Assembly: GCF_022370835.2 (NCBI RefSeq)
Contig: NZ_CP092365.1
Span: forward strand, 868,001-932,000
Reading direction: 5' to 3'
DNA from: Mycolicibacillus parakoreensis
GTDB lineage: Bacteria > Actinomycetota > Actinomycetes > Mycobacteriales > Mycobacteriaceae
DNA: 64,000 bases
Shown in pieces: positions 1-7,882 of this stretch. Position numbers and translations under genes: made by a program. The stretch's first letter is position 1. Every line of letters begins with the position of its first letter. The notes beneath the pieces are model-generated. The model had not been told where the DNA came from and ran no database searches. It saw only the letters and a program-made list of their open reading frames with translations.

Positions 1-833
1 GCTGCGAGCTCGACGTGGCCTCGATCCCGCTCGTCGCCGTCGGCTTCGGAGGACTCGTCTACGGACTGTCCGCCATCGGCGAGTCGAGCGGGGGCATCGA
101 CCTCACCGCCGTCGCGGCGCTGCTGTTCGGGCTCGTCGCGATCGGCGGATTCATCGCGCGGCAACTGCGCCTGCAGAGGCACGGCCGCGCACTGCTCGAC
201 CTGCGGGTCTTCACCCATCAGCGGTTTCGGGTCGGGGTCGGCGTCGTCGGACTGCTGTTCGTCTGCCTGCTGGCGGTCAGCGCGGTGCTGCTGCCGATCT
301 ACCTGCAGACGGTGCTGGGGCGGACCCCGATGGCCACCGGGCTGGTCCTGCTTCCCGGCGGGCTCGCGCTGGGTCTTCTGGGGCCGGTCGTCGGTCGCGT
401 CTACGACAGGGTCGGTGCACGGGCCCCGGTCATCGCCGGCACAGCGGTGACGACCGCGGCTCTGGGCATGCTGGCCCTGCTCGGCGAGGGCACACCGGTG
501 TGGTTCGTCGTCACGGCGAACCTCGTGCTCATGATCGGGATCAGCGGCGTGATGACCCCGCTCAACACCGACGCGCTCTCGGCGCTGCCCGAACACCTCT
601 ACTCCCATGGCGCCGCGATCCTCACGACCGTCCAGCAGGTGGCCGGGACGATCGGCATCGCCCTGTTCGTCACCATCGCCACGCGGACGTCGCGCAGTCT
701 CGCCGAGGCGCCGGATGCGACCGGACTGCATCGCGCCTTCGCCGCGATGGTGTTGTTCGGCCTCGCGGCGCTGGCGCTCTCCTTCTGTGTTCGCCGTCCT
801 CGGCCCGGTTCCGTCGGCGCCGATGAACGGTGA
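1..833 (+). CDS. DHA2-family MFS drug efflux transporter, 3' part
   Basis: Open frame runs in from the left edge (frame of position 3) and stops at 833, so the N-terminal half is missing. The visible 276 codons hold repeated hydrophobic segments. A central part (LLPGGLALGLLGPVVGRVYD) looks like the motif found in the C-terminal half of 14-helix EmrB/QacA proteins. Family members are proton-driven multidrug exporters of the plasma membrane. The tail is Arg-rich and short. No regulator is visible on this side, so substrate and control cannot be judged. The family call is firm and the substrate unknown. Confidence 0.85.
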   Translation, partial: CELDVASIPLVAVGFGGLVYGLSAIGESSGGIDLTAVAALLFGLVAIGGFIARQLRLQRHGRALLDLRVFTHQRFRVGVGVVGLLFVCLLAVSAVLLPIYLQTVLGRTPMATGLVLLPGGLALGLLGPVVGRVYDRVGARAPVIAGTAVTTAALGMLALLGEGTPVWFVVTANLVLMIGISGVMTPLNTDALSALPEHLYSHGAAILTTVQQVAGTIGIALFVTIATRTSRSLAEAPDATGLHRAFAAMVLFGLAALALSFCVRRPRPGSVGADER

Positions 834-932
834 GACCCGATCAGCGCGGCGACCCGCTGCGCGCCGGATACGTCACCGGGGTGAGTCGTTTCGGTGACCT
901 GACCGCGACGGGGGAGCGGGAGGCTGGTCGTC

Positions 933-1223
933 GTGGCGGTGGTTGAGGCGATCTATCTGGCGGCGGCGGTGCTGTGGATTCTTGTGGTGGTGGCCGCGGT
1001 GGGGGTCGGCGGCCGCTACCTGCTGAAGCTGCGGGCCCGGCGGCGTCGGGTGCAGCGGTGGATCGCCGGTGTGCGCCAGCCCATGGTGCGCGCCGCCAGC
1101 CCGTACCGCGCCGCCGCGATGCGCGGCGCGGCGCTGGTGCAGCGGGTGGTCGTCGACATCCGGGCGGCGCCCCCCGAACGCCCGGGTGGACGCCGAACCC
1201 GGCCGCCGATGCTCACCCGGTAA
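933..1223 (+). CDS. Small single-pass membrane protein, unknown function
   Basis: GTG start preceded by a purine-rich stretch (GGGGAGCGGGAGG, 911-923). The 96-residue product has one strong N-terminal transmembrane segment (about residues 5-26), then a basic region rich in Arg and a Pro/Arg-rich tail, so a membrane-anchored protein with a cytoplasmic basic tail is likely. I do not recognise a family. A competing antisense frame (873-1592) exists but has no recognisable content. Existence of the gene is moderately supported by start signal and hydrophobicity pattern. Confidence 0.5.
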   Translation: MAVVEAIYLAAAVLWILVVVAAVGVGGRYLLKLRARRRRVQRWIAGVRQPMVRAASPYRAAAMRGAALVQRVVVDIRAAPPERPGGRRTRPPMLTR

Positions 1224-1300
1224 CCGGTTGGTGCCGGAGAGCGGCTGAGGGCGACTGGGACTGCCTGAAATCGGCCCAGATCGACCGAGTGCGACTGAGC

Positions 1301-1360
1301 TCGACGCCGTAGTGGACATACGGCGTCCTATGAGGCCGAGTATGTCCACTACGGCGTCGA
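1301..1360. repeat. Long perfect inverted repeat in a gene-free stretch (1224-1610)
   Basis: Positions 1301-1321 and 1340-1360 are perfect reverse complements (21 bp arms, 18 nt loop). The left arm also contains GACGCCG (1303-1309), which can pair with CGGCGTC at 1321-1327, so two mutually exclusive hairpins are possible. No U-run follows. The rest of the 387-base gap before the OsmC gene shows no convincing gene, only a -10-like TAGTCT at 1580-1585 for the downstream gene. The dyad could be a terminator, a protein-binding site or a dispersed element. Confidence 0.9.
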
Positions 1361-1610
1361 TTTCAGCAGCCACCTCGGTTCGGTCGACCCGGCCGCCACC
1401 GGGCGGGTAGGCGCTGAACCGAATCGGGCGGTCGACCCGGAATCCGCGTGAGGCAAAAGCCGCGCATGGTGCCGGCGGGTGCCGGACAGCCCTCGCCACC
1501 AGCAGAAATACCGCCGATTCACGTCGGCCGCGAGCTGCGACAGCTGCCGGCGCCCCGGCGCGCACCACGCTCGACCCGCTAGTCTCGCCCACAGGTGAAG
1601 GGAGCCCGCA

Positions 1611-2129
1611 GTGACCACCTCAACGAGCCATCTGGGCGACCTCATCGCCGCCACCGACGCGGCGATCGGCGCCGACCCGGCCAACGCGCACGCGGTGTTC
1701 ACCGCGACCGCCCTCGCCCACGATGCGGTGGCCAGCACCGTCACCCTGGGGCGCTATCGGGTGGAGGTCGACGAGCCGCCCGCCCTCGGCGGGGAGGGCA
1801 GCGCGCCCAACCCGGTCGAGTACTACCTCGCCTCGCTGCTGTCCTGCCAGATCGTCACCTGGCAGTTCTGGGCGCAGAAGCTCGGCATCGCGGTCGAGGA
1901 CATCTCGGCGAGCGCGGAGGGCGATCTCGACGTGCGCGGCTTCTTCGGCTTCGACGACGCGGTGCGCCCGGGTTTCAGCGCGGTGCGGGTGGCGGTCACG
2001 GTGACCGGCCCGGAACCCGAGGAGCGCTACCAGGAGCTGCTGGCCGTGGTGGAGAAGCACTGCCCGGTGCTGGATCTGACGCTGAACCCGACCGCGGTGC
2101 ACACCACCGTGGCCAAATCCGGCCGCTGA
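1611..2129 (+). CDS. OsmC/Ohr-family protein
   Basis: 172 residues. The OsmC fold is suggested by the central stretch NPVEYYLASLLSCQ, which carries one Cys, and by a second Cys in VVEKHCPVLDLT. These are the two positions used by OsmC/Ohr thiol peroxidases to reduce organic hydroperoxides. The N-terminus is about 50 residues longer than the shortest OsmC proteins and lacks a signal peptide, so it is cytoplasmic. GTG start with AAGGGAG 9 nt upstream, and a -10-like TAGTCT at 1580. It ends 4 nt before the convergent LysR gene. Subfamily (OsmC, Ohr, YhfA) is not resolved. Confidence 0.85.
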   Translation: MTTSTSHLGDLIAATDAAIGADPANAHAVFTATALAHDAVASTVTLGRYRVEVDEPPALGGEGSAPNPVEYYLASLLSCQIVTWQFWAQKLGIAVEDISASAEGDLDVRGFFGFDDAVRPGFSAVRVAVTVTGPEPEERYQELLAVVEKHCPVLDLTLNPTAVHTTVAKSGR

Positions 2130-2133
2130 CGGC

Positions 2134-3030
2134 TCACCGCGGCAGCAACTCCAGAAACGCCCGGGCCACCGGGTTGGTCGGCTCGCGGGTGCGCGCGGCC
2201 AACGCCAACCGACGACTCGGCGGTGCCCCGCCCTGCCCTGGGCCGGGCCCGAGCGGGTGCACGCCGATGACCGGCAGGCCGCTGCGGCGCGCGACCGGTT
2301 CGGGCACCACGGCGATCCCCAGCCCGTGGCGCACCAGGCTCAGCGCCTGATCCATCTGGCTGGTCCGAAACGCGATCCGGCGGGTGACCGCGGCGGCGGT
2401 GAACAATGCGGCCACCGCGGTCTGCAGCCCCAGACCGGCCTGGAACTCCACGAACGGCTCGGCGGCGAGGTCGGTCAGCCGCACCCGGGCGCGCCCGGCC
2501 AGCCGGTGGTCGGGACCGACGACGACCACCAGGGTCTCCGGGTAGTCGCGCAGCGACACCAGCCCCGCCGGCAGCGGCGTGGCATCCAGGGCGACGAACG
2601 CCAGGTCGAGCTCGCCGGCCTCCAGCACGTCCAGCAGGTCACGGGTGGGCGCCTCGCGCAGCACCACCTGCACGGCCGGGTGGCGGTCGTGCAGCCGGGC
2701 GATGGTGGCGGGCAGGTCGACCGCGGTGAAGGTCTGCACCACCCCCAGCGCCAGCATCCCCGCGTCGGTGCCGCGCAGCGCGGCGATCGCGCTCTCGGCG
2801 GCCGCCGCCTCCCGCAGCAGCCGGCGGGCGTGGCCGAGCAGCACCCGCCCGGCGGCGGTCACCACCACCGAGCGGGTGGTGCGCTCGAACACCGGCAGGC
2901 CCAGGTGGCGTTCCAGCGCCCGGATCGAGGCGCTGAGCCCGGACTGGGAGATCGCCAGGTCGTCGGCGGCGCGCGTGAAATGGCCCACGTCGGCGACGGC
3001 GACGAAGTGGCGCAGCTGTCTGAGCTCCAT
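2134..3030 (-). CDS. LysR-family transcriptional regulator
   Basis: 298 residues. Residues 1-60 form the winged helix-turn-helix typical of LysR proteins (FVAVADVGHFTRAADDL, then SQSGLSASIRALERHLG). The remainder fits the periplasmic-binding-protein-like effector domain. ATG at 3030 was chosen because the frame further upstream does not look like protein and because TATGAT (complement of 3037-3042) lies 6 nt before it, giving a leaderless start. It is divergent from an MFS transporter gene 58 bp away, so that transporter is the likely target. A palindrome overlaps its own -10, suggesting autorepression. Confidence 0.93.
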   Translation of the reverse strand: MELRQLRHFVAVADVGHFTRAADDLAISQSGLSASIRALERHLGLPVFERTTRSVVVTAAGRVLLGHARRLLREAAAAESAIAALRGTDAGMLALGVVQTFTAVDLPATIARLHDRHPAVQVVLREAPTRDLLDVLEAGELDLAFVALDATPLPAGLVSLRDYPETLVVVVGPDHRLAGRARVRLTDLAAEPFVEFQAGLGLQTAVAALFTAAAVTRRIAFRTSQMDQALSLVRHGLGIAVVPEPVARRSGLPVIGVHPLGPGPGQGGAPPSRRLALAARTREPTNPVARAFLELLPR

Positions 3031-3032
3031 AA

Positions 3033-3051
3033 ATCGATCATAATGATCAAT
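3033..3051. promoter_or_regulatory. Palindromic operator in the lysR/MFS divergent promoter
   Basis: GATCAT-A-ATGATC at 3036-3048 is a perfect 13-bp dyad, and two more base pairs match at each outer end (3033-3034 with 3050-3051). It covers the -10 box of the LysR gene. The intergenic stretch is markedly AT-rich against its surroundings. LysR proteins commonly bind such T-N11-A dyads next to divergent promoters, and assignment to this regulator is inference. Confidence 0.65.
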
Positions 3052-3087
3052 CGAAGAAGAATAAGTTGTTTTACATCTCATTAACCG

Positions 3088-4371
3088 GTGCCGATCATGG
3101 AAGCCATGTCTTCCCCCGCGGCGCCCCGGCGCATGGACCGGCGGCTGGTGCTGGTCATGGCGCTGATCACCGGGCTGGTGGTGGCCAACAGCTACTACGC
3201 CCAACCGCTGGTGGGCACCATCGCCGCCGAGTTCGGCGCCTCGACCACCAGCGTCGGACTGATCGTCACGGCCAGCCAGGTCGGATATGCCATCGGCCTG
3301 GCGTTGCTGGTGCCGCTCGGTGACCTGATGGAACGGCGACGGCTGCTGACGGTGATGCTGCTGGGCACCGCGGTGTGCCTGGTGGGCATGGCGTGCGCGC
3401 CGAACTGGCCGGTGCTGGCCGGCGCGGCGATCCTGGTCGGGCTGGGCTCGGTGGTCGGGCAGGTGCTGGTGCCGTTCGCCGCCACCCTGGCCTACGAGGA
3501 GGAACGCGGCCGGGTGATCGGCAGCGTGATGACCGGCCTGCTACTGGGCATCCTGCTGTCCCGGGTGGCGGCCGGGCTGATCGCCGGGGTTGCCGGGTGG
3601 CGAGCGGTGTTCGTCGTCGCGGCGGTGCTGATGCTGGTCTGCTGCGCGTTGGTGCGCACCCTGCCGGTGCGGCCCCCCGACGTCCAGATGGGGTACGCGC
3701 GTCTGCTCGCCTCGGTGATCGCGATCGTGCGCGAAGAACCGGTGCTGCGGTTGCGCATCGTCTACGGGATGGCGACCTACGCCTGTTTCGGGGTGTTCTG
3801 GACCAGCATCGGGTTCGTCCTGGCCGGCGGGGTCTACGGTTGGTCGGATACCCAGATCGGGTTGTTCACCCTGTTCGGGGTGGCCGGTGCGGTCGCGGCG
3901 AAGTTCGCCGGCGCGCTGGCCGACCGCGGCTACGCGCGGTGGCAGACCGGGGTGTTCGTGGCGGTGACCGCGGCGAGTTTCCTGCTGCTGTGGATCGGCC
4001 AGACCCAGGTGGTGGCGATGGCGGTCGGCGTGGCGCTGCTGGATCTGGGCATCCAGGGCACCCACATCAGCAACCAGAGCATCTTCTACCCGCTGCGTCC
4101 GGAGGCCCGAAGCCGGCTGAACACCGCGTACATGACCAGCTACTTCGCCGCCGGCTCGCTGGGCAGCGTGGCCTCGGCGATCGTCTACGGCGCCTTCGGC
4201 TGGGGCGCGGTCTGCCTGCTCGGTGCGGCGTTCCCGGTGATCGGGACCGCGGTGTGGGTCGTCGAGATGCTGCGCTCGGACGGCCCGGCCGACTCAGTCG
4301 AGCAGGACCTCGATCTCGCGGCCGAGCTGATACCCGGCGGTGAGCGGGAGGATGTCGCCGCTCCAAAATGA
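3088..4371 (+). CDS. MFS transporter, 12-helix, LysR-linked
   Basis: 427 residues with about 12 hydrophobic segments. The start of helix 1 reads NSYYAQPL, and DLMERRRLL between helices 2 and 3 is the usual MFS loop motif. Related exporters handle arabinose, drugs or aromatic compounds, and the substrate is not visible. GTG 3088 is the longest start, with ATG 3097 and ATG 3106 as alternatives. The 3' end overlaps the convergent gene by 78 bp, so its last 25 residues (a polar tail after the final helix) are encoded opposite another protein. Probably controlled by the adjacent divergent LysR regulator. Confidence 0.9.
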   Translation: MPIMEAMSSPAAPRRMDRRLVLVMALITGLVVANSYYAQPLVGTIAAEFGASTTSVGLIVTASQVGYAIGLALLVPLGDLMERRRLLTVMLLGTAVCLVGMACAPNWPVLAGAAILVGLGSVVGQVLVPFAATLAYEEERGRVIGSVMTGLLLGILLSRVAAGLIAGVAGWRAVFVVAAVLMLVCCALVRTLPVRPPDVQMGYARLLASVIAIVREEPVLRLRIVYGMATYACFGVFWTSIGFVLAGGVYGWSDTQIGLFTLFGVAGAVAAKFAGALADRGYARWQTGVFVAVTAASFLLLWIGQTQVVAMAVGVALLDLGIQGTHISNQSIFYPLRPEARSRLNTAYMTSYFAAGSLGSVASAIVYGAFGWGAVCLLGAAFPVIGTAVWVVEMLRSDGPADSVEQDLDLAAELIPGGEREDVAAPK

Positions 4372-4989
4372 TCCGGGGTCAAACCAGCTGGACTCCTTGT
4401 CGGTGGCGATCAGCCCCATCTCCTCGTAGGTGATGGCCACCGTCTCGGCGCAGTAGGCGGTCTGCAGGCCCACCGTGCGCCGGTGTTCCCGGCGCCGCCG
4501 ACCGACCTCGCGCACCTTGCGGTCGAGCACCGGGATGCCGCGGGTCCAGTCGGCGGCGCTGGGCAGCCGCCCGCGAAACCAGCGTGCGGTCAGCCGCGCC
4601 GTCGACGGGAACGGGGTGCCGTCCATACGGGCGATGACCTGCAGCAGCCGGTCCTCCTGCTCCCGGCCGGCGTACGGGGTGAGCTGACGCAGCCAACACC
4701 GCTGGCCGTAGCCGTGCACCCACTGCTCGACCGACTCGCGGGCGTCGTTGAGCTGCACCCCGCGGTGGTGGGTTCCGGTCCACACGTCGAGCAGCTTCTG
4801 GCCGAGCTCGGCATGCCACATCAGCGGGGGCAGGTCGTCGATGGCCACGGTCATCCCGACGTGGTTCACCGGGGCGTTCGACAGCGCCCGGATGGCCCGG
4901 TCCGGGCCTGTGTGGCCGCGGAACAGCCAGACGTCGCCGGTGCGGGTCGCGTCGAGGGCCTGAGCCAGGCTCACCGTGTGTGCGGTCAC
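4294..4989 (-). CDS. Permuted papain-like (YiiX/NlpC-P60 type) hydrolase
   Basis: 231 residues. The N-terminal block GDVWLFRG followed by a His in NHVGM (H43), and a Cys near the C-terminus in AYCAETVA (C180), is the His-first, Cys-last order of circularly permuted papain-fold proteins, which cleave amide or thioester/lipid bonds. No signal peptide is seen, so it is cytoplasmic. GTG 4989 was chosen because TACAGT (complement of 4996-5001) lies 6 nt upstream, a leaderless promoter, and upstream codons look non-coding. Its 3' end overlaps the MFS gene by 78 bp. Substrate unknown, and the fold assignment rests on motifs only. Confidence 0.7.
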   Translation of the reverse strand: MTAHTVSLAQALDATRTGDVWLFRGHTGPDRAIRALSNAPVNHVGMTVAIDDLPPLMWHAELGQKLLDVWTGTHHRGVQLNDARESVEQWVHGYGQRCWLRQLTPYAGREQEDRLLQVIARMDGTPFPSTARLTARWFRGRLPSAADWTRGIPVLDRKVREVGRRRREHRRTVGLQTAYCAETVAITYEEMGLIATDKESSWFDPGSFWSGDILPLTAGYQLGREIEVLLD

Positions 4990-5026
4990 GACAGCACTGT
5001 AGACACACGGCGGGCAGACTGTGCGT

Positions 5027-5185
5027 ATGCGCAACTTCTGGAAATGGCTGGGGTTGGCCGGTGTCGTCGGTGTCGCGGCCGGCGGGGTGCTGGTCGCCCG
5101 CGACCAGCGGCGTCGCAAGTCCTATACTCCCGAGGAGATCCGCTCCCGGCTGCACCAGCGGCTCGCCGAGTCCGAAAAGCGCTAG
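5027..5185 (+). CDS. 52-residue single-pass membrane protein
   Basis: Begins [14 protein letters not shown]: a Gly/Val/Ala-rich transmembrane helix at about residues 8-24, then a basic stretch (RDQRRRK) and a predicted amphipathic helix ending in charged residues ([11 protein letters not shown]). Codon use is strongly third-position G/C like its neighbours. GTG 5021 is an in-frame alternative. It is divergent from the papain-like gene (37 bp) and its TAG overlaps the stop codon of the convergent cyclase gene by 3 nt. I do not know its function. A membrane-anchored scaffold role would fit but is a guess. Confidence 0.75.
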   Translation: MRNFWKWLGLAGVVGVAAGGVLVARDQRRRKSYTPEEIRSRLHQRLAESEKR

Positions 5186-5985
5186 TGGCCGACCGGGTAC
5201 AGGCGGTGCCGGCCGCTGAATCCCTTCAGCTCGGTGTCGATGCCCGGGCCGATCTCGACGTCGTCGCAGTCGGCGACCGCGTCGCGCACCGGGGCGCTGA
5301 GCAGGATCTCACCGCCGTCGGCGTGGCCGGCCACCCGGGCGGCCATCGCCACGTTGCGGCCGAACAGGTCGTCGCCGCGGCGCACCGACGGGCCCAGATG
5401 CATCCCGATGCGCACCCGGACCTCACGGTCGGTTTTCGCGCGCTGACGCCGGCCCAGGGCCTGCTGGATCGCGATGGCGCAGCGCACCGCCGGCTCGGGG
5501 CGGGCGAACGCGATCATGAACCCGTCGCCTTGGCCCTTGACCACGTGCCCGTCGTGGTCGGCGACCAGACGGCGGATCAGCTTGTCGTGCGCGGCGATCA
5601 GTTTCACCCAGGCGCGGTCACCGATCTGCTCGTTGAGCGCGGTGGACTGCTCGATGTCGGTGAACAGGATCACCACGCTGCCGTCGCGGGTGAGCCGGGC
5701 CAGGTCGGGTTGTTCGACCTGCGCCCAGCCGGCCAGATCCTCGATCGAGGACCGCACCGCGGCGCCGAGCCCTTCGGTGCGGACCCGATTGGCGGTCTGC
5801 CACACCGTTTTGACCGCCTCCCGGCCACCGGTGAGCAGCATGGTGCGGGTGTCCAGGCGCCGGCGCAGCCGTTCGGTCTCGGTCTCGGTGGCGGCCAGCC
5901 GCCGGGTGTGGATGCGCCACAGCACGACCAGTGCGATCGCCTCGGCCACCGCGATCGCGGCCAGCACCCACAGCGCGACCACCAT
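5182..5985 (-). CDS. Membrane-anchored class III adenylyl cyclase
   Basis: 267 residues: one transmembrane helix (3-23), a coiled-coil-like charged linker (about 28-75) and a class III cyclase domain (about 102-265). Metal ligands are present in LFTDIEQST (D110) and KGQGDGF (D154), with K150 at the purine-specifying site, which favours ATP. In the block [13 protein letters not shown], Asn sits 6 residues before the catalytic Arg (N211, R217) instead of the usual 4. The gene follows bpoB by 3 nt, so the two are co-transcribed and probably translationally coupled. From position it matches Rv1120c of M. tuberculosis, which I recall as much shorter. Activity is likely but the transition-state residue needs testing. 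Confidence 0.88.
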   Translation of the reverse strand: MVVALWVLAAIAVAEAIALVVLWRIHTRRLAATETETERLRRRLDTRTMLLTGGREAVKTVWQTANRVRTEGLGAAVRSSIEDLAGWAQVEQPDLARLTRDGSVVILFTDIEQSTALNEQIGDRAWVKLIAAHDKLIRRLVADHDGHVVKGQGDGFMIAFARPEPAVRCAIAIQQALGRRQRAKTDREVRVRIGMHLGPSVRRGDDLFGRNVAMAARVAGHADGGEILLSAPVRDAVADCDDVEIGPGIDTELKGFSGRHRLYPVGH

Positions 5986-5988
5986 GGC

Positions 5989-6849
5989 TCAGCCGTGCGG
6001 CCGGGACACGAAGTCGACCACCGCGGCGCTGAACGCGTCGTTGTCGTCCCCGGCGGCGGTGTGCCCGGCGTTGCCGAGTTCGACGAACTCCGCGGCGGGA
6101 ACCTTCGCCAGAAAATCCTGCACCCCGTCGGTGCTGACCACGTCGGAGAGCTTGCCGCGGATGAGCAGGATCGGGATGGTCAGATCCTGGGCGGCGCGCT
6201 CGAGTTTCTCGGTGCGCAGCGCCGGATCGTCGCCGGGTTTGGTCAGCAACGCCGGATCCCAATGCCAGTACCAGCGTCCGTCGCGCCGGCGCAGGTTCTT
6301 CTTCAGGCCGTCGGGGCTGCGCGGGCGCTCCCGGTGCGGCAGATAGGCGGCGACCGCGTCGGCGGCCTCCTCCAGCGTGGCGAACCCGTCGACGTGACGA
6401 AACATGAACTCCCGGATCCGTGCGCTGCCGCTCTTCTCAAACCGCGGCACGACGTCGACGAGCACCAGTCTGCGCACCACCTGCGGGCCGGCCTGTTCGG
6501 CGGCGAGGATCGCGGTGAGCCCGCCCAGGCTCGCCCCCACCAGCGCCACCGGCCGCCCGATGCCGGTCAGCACCGGGGCCACATCGGCGGCCAGGGTCTC
6601 GATCGCGTAGTCGGCACCGGGGGAGCGGTCGGAGTCGCCGTGGCCGCGGGTGTCGAGGGCGACCACATGGAAACCGCGGTCGGCGAGCACCTGGCCGGTG
6701 CGTTTCCAGGAGAACCGGTTCTGCCCGCCGCCGTGCAGCAGCAGCACCGTGGGCAGCGCCGCGTCGAGCGGGTCGGCGTTCCACTCGTCGGCGGTCAAGA
6801 CGATGCCGTCGACACCGGCATACTGGGTGGTCTGCGGCGCACTGGACAT
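5989..6849 (-). CDS. bpoB: Alpha/beta hydrolase (BpoB-like)
   Basis: 286 residues of the alpha/beta-hydrolase fold: oxyanion motif LLLHGGGQN, nucleophile elbow GASLGG (S107), late Asp in RGKLSDVVS and His in GNAGHTAAG. The M. tuberculosis counterpart (Rv1123c) is named non-haem peroxidase BpoB, and an esterase activity is equally possible. The ATG at 6849 has TACGGT (complement of 6856-6861) 6 nt upstream, a leaderless promoter that would drive the pair bpoB-cyclase. It is divergent from ephC. In M. tuberculosis a hydrolase-cyclase fusion (Rv1900c) exists, and here the two domains are separate but adjacent. Confidence 0.85.
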   Translation of the reverse strand: MSSAPQTTQYAGVDGIVLTADEWNADPLDAALPTVLLLHGGGQNRFSWKRTGQVLADRGFHVVALDTRGHGDSDRSPGADYAIETLAADVAPVLTGIGRPVALVGASLGGLTAILAAEQAGPQVVRRLVLVDVVPRFEKSGSARIREFMFRHVDGFATLEEAADAVAAYLPHRERPRSPDGLKKNLRRRDGRWYWHWDPALLTKPGDDPALRTEKLERAAQDLTIPILLIRGKLSDVVSTDGVQDFLAKVPAAEFVELGNAGHTAAGDDNDAFSAAVVDFVSRPHG

Positions 6850-6938
6850 TCGCCCACCGTAGCGCCGCGGGGCGGTGCGGATGCCGGCCGGTGGCCGACC
6901 ACGTAGGTTGGGGGACGACCGTATGGCACCGGATCGTG

Positions 6939-7862
6939 ATGGCAGAGATGACTGAACCCGACTGGATCGACGTCGACACCCCCGAGGTGAGCCTCAAGGC
7001 GCTGTCGTGGGGTCCCGCCGAGGCGCCGATTGCGCTGTGCCTGCACGGATTTCCCGATACCGCCTACGGCTGGCGCAAGCTGGCGCCCCGGCTCGTGGAG
7101 AACGGCTGGCGGGTGGTGGCCCCGTTCATGCGCGGCTACGCCCCCTCGGGGATCGCGCGCGACGGGGCCTATCACGTGGGCGCGTTGATGGCCGACGCGC
7201 TGCGGGTGCGGGAGGCGGCCGGCGGCACCGACCGCGACGTGGTGATCGGCCACGACTGGGGCGCGATCGCCGCCAGCGGGCTGGCCGCCGTGCCGGAGAA
7301 CCCCTTCGCCAGGGCCGTGATCATGTCGGTGCCGCCGGTGGCGGCGTTCCGGTCGCCGGGCGGGCTCACCGACCGGGCCCGGTTGCTGAGCCTGCTGCCC
7401 GCCCAGATGCTGCGCAGCTGGTACATCGGGTTTTTTCAACTGCCGTGGCTACCGGAGCGCTCCGCGGCCACGGTCGTGCCGCGGTTGTGGCGGCGCTGGT
7501 CGCCCGGCTACGACACCACCGAGGCCGCCGAGGATCTGCGTCACGTCGACGCGGCGATCGGCAGCCCGCAGAGCTGGCGTGCCGCGCTGGGCCCGTATCG
7601 CGCCACCATCCGCGGCTCCCGCCCGCCGGCGCCCTACGCCGCGCTGCACCGGCATTGGATGAGCCCGCCGCGGCTGCCCAGTCTGTATCTGCACGGCCGC
7701 GACGACGGCTGCATGTCCGCCGCGTTCGCCTCGTGGGCGGGTCCGGTGTTGCCGCCGGGCAGCGACGTGGCGATCATCGAGCACGCGGGCCACTTCCTGC
7801 AGCTGGAACAACCCGAGCGGGTCGCCGAGGTGGTGCTGCCGTTCCTCGGCGCCACCGGGTGA
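6939..7862 (+). CDS. ephC: Epoxide hydrolase family alpha/beta hydrolase
   Basis: 307 residues. LCLHGFPDTAYGWRKL is the HGxP-type motif, the nucleophile Asp is in GHDWGA (D106), a later acid is in GRDDGCM and the catalytic His in EHAGHFLQLEQPE. The Asp nucleophile separates epoxide hydrolases and dehalogenases from esterases. The order bpoB-ephC matches Rv1123c-Rv1124. ATG 6939 is followed by an in-frame ATG at 6948, and no strong ribosome site decides between them. The longer frame starting at 6891 is unlikely because its extra residues lack character. Likely detoxifies or processes lipid epoxides in the cytosol. Confidence 0.85.
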   Translation: MAEMTEPDWIDVDTPEVSLKALSWGPAEAPIALCLHGFPDTAYGWRKLAPRLVENGWRVVAPFMRGYAPSGIARDGAYHVGALMADALRVREAAGGTDRDVVIGHDWGAIAASGLAAVPENPFARAVIMSVPPVAAFRSPGGLTDRARLLSLLPAQMLRSWYIGFFQLPWLPERSAATVVPRLWRRWSPGYDTTEAAEDLRHVDAAIGSPQSWRAALGPYRATIRGSRPPAPYAALHRHWMSPPRLPSLYLHGRDDGCMSAAFASWAGPVLPPGSDVAIIEHAGHFLQLEQPERVAEVVLPFLGATG

Positions 7863-7882
7863 GCCGACCCCATCGGTGACGC

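Noticed and set aside
1349..1744. Minus-strand open frames 873-1592 and 1349-1744
   Set aside because: Overlap the OsmC gene or the small membrane gene, with no recognisable motif or start signal. Left as gene-free.
6891..6938. Upstream extension of ephC to 6891
   Set aside because: The added residues lack conservation, and ATG 6939 gives a length near the family.
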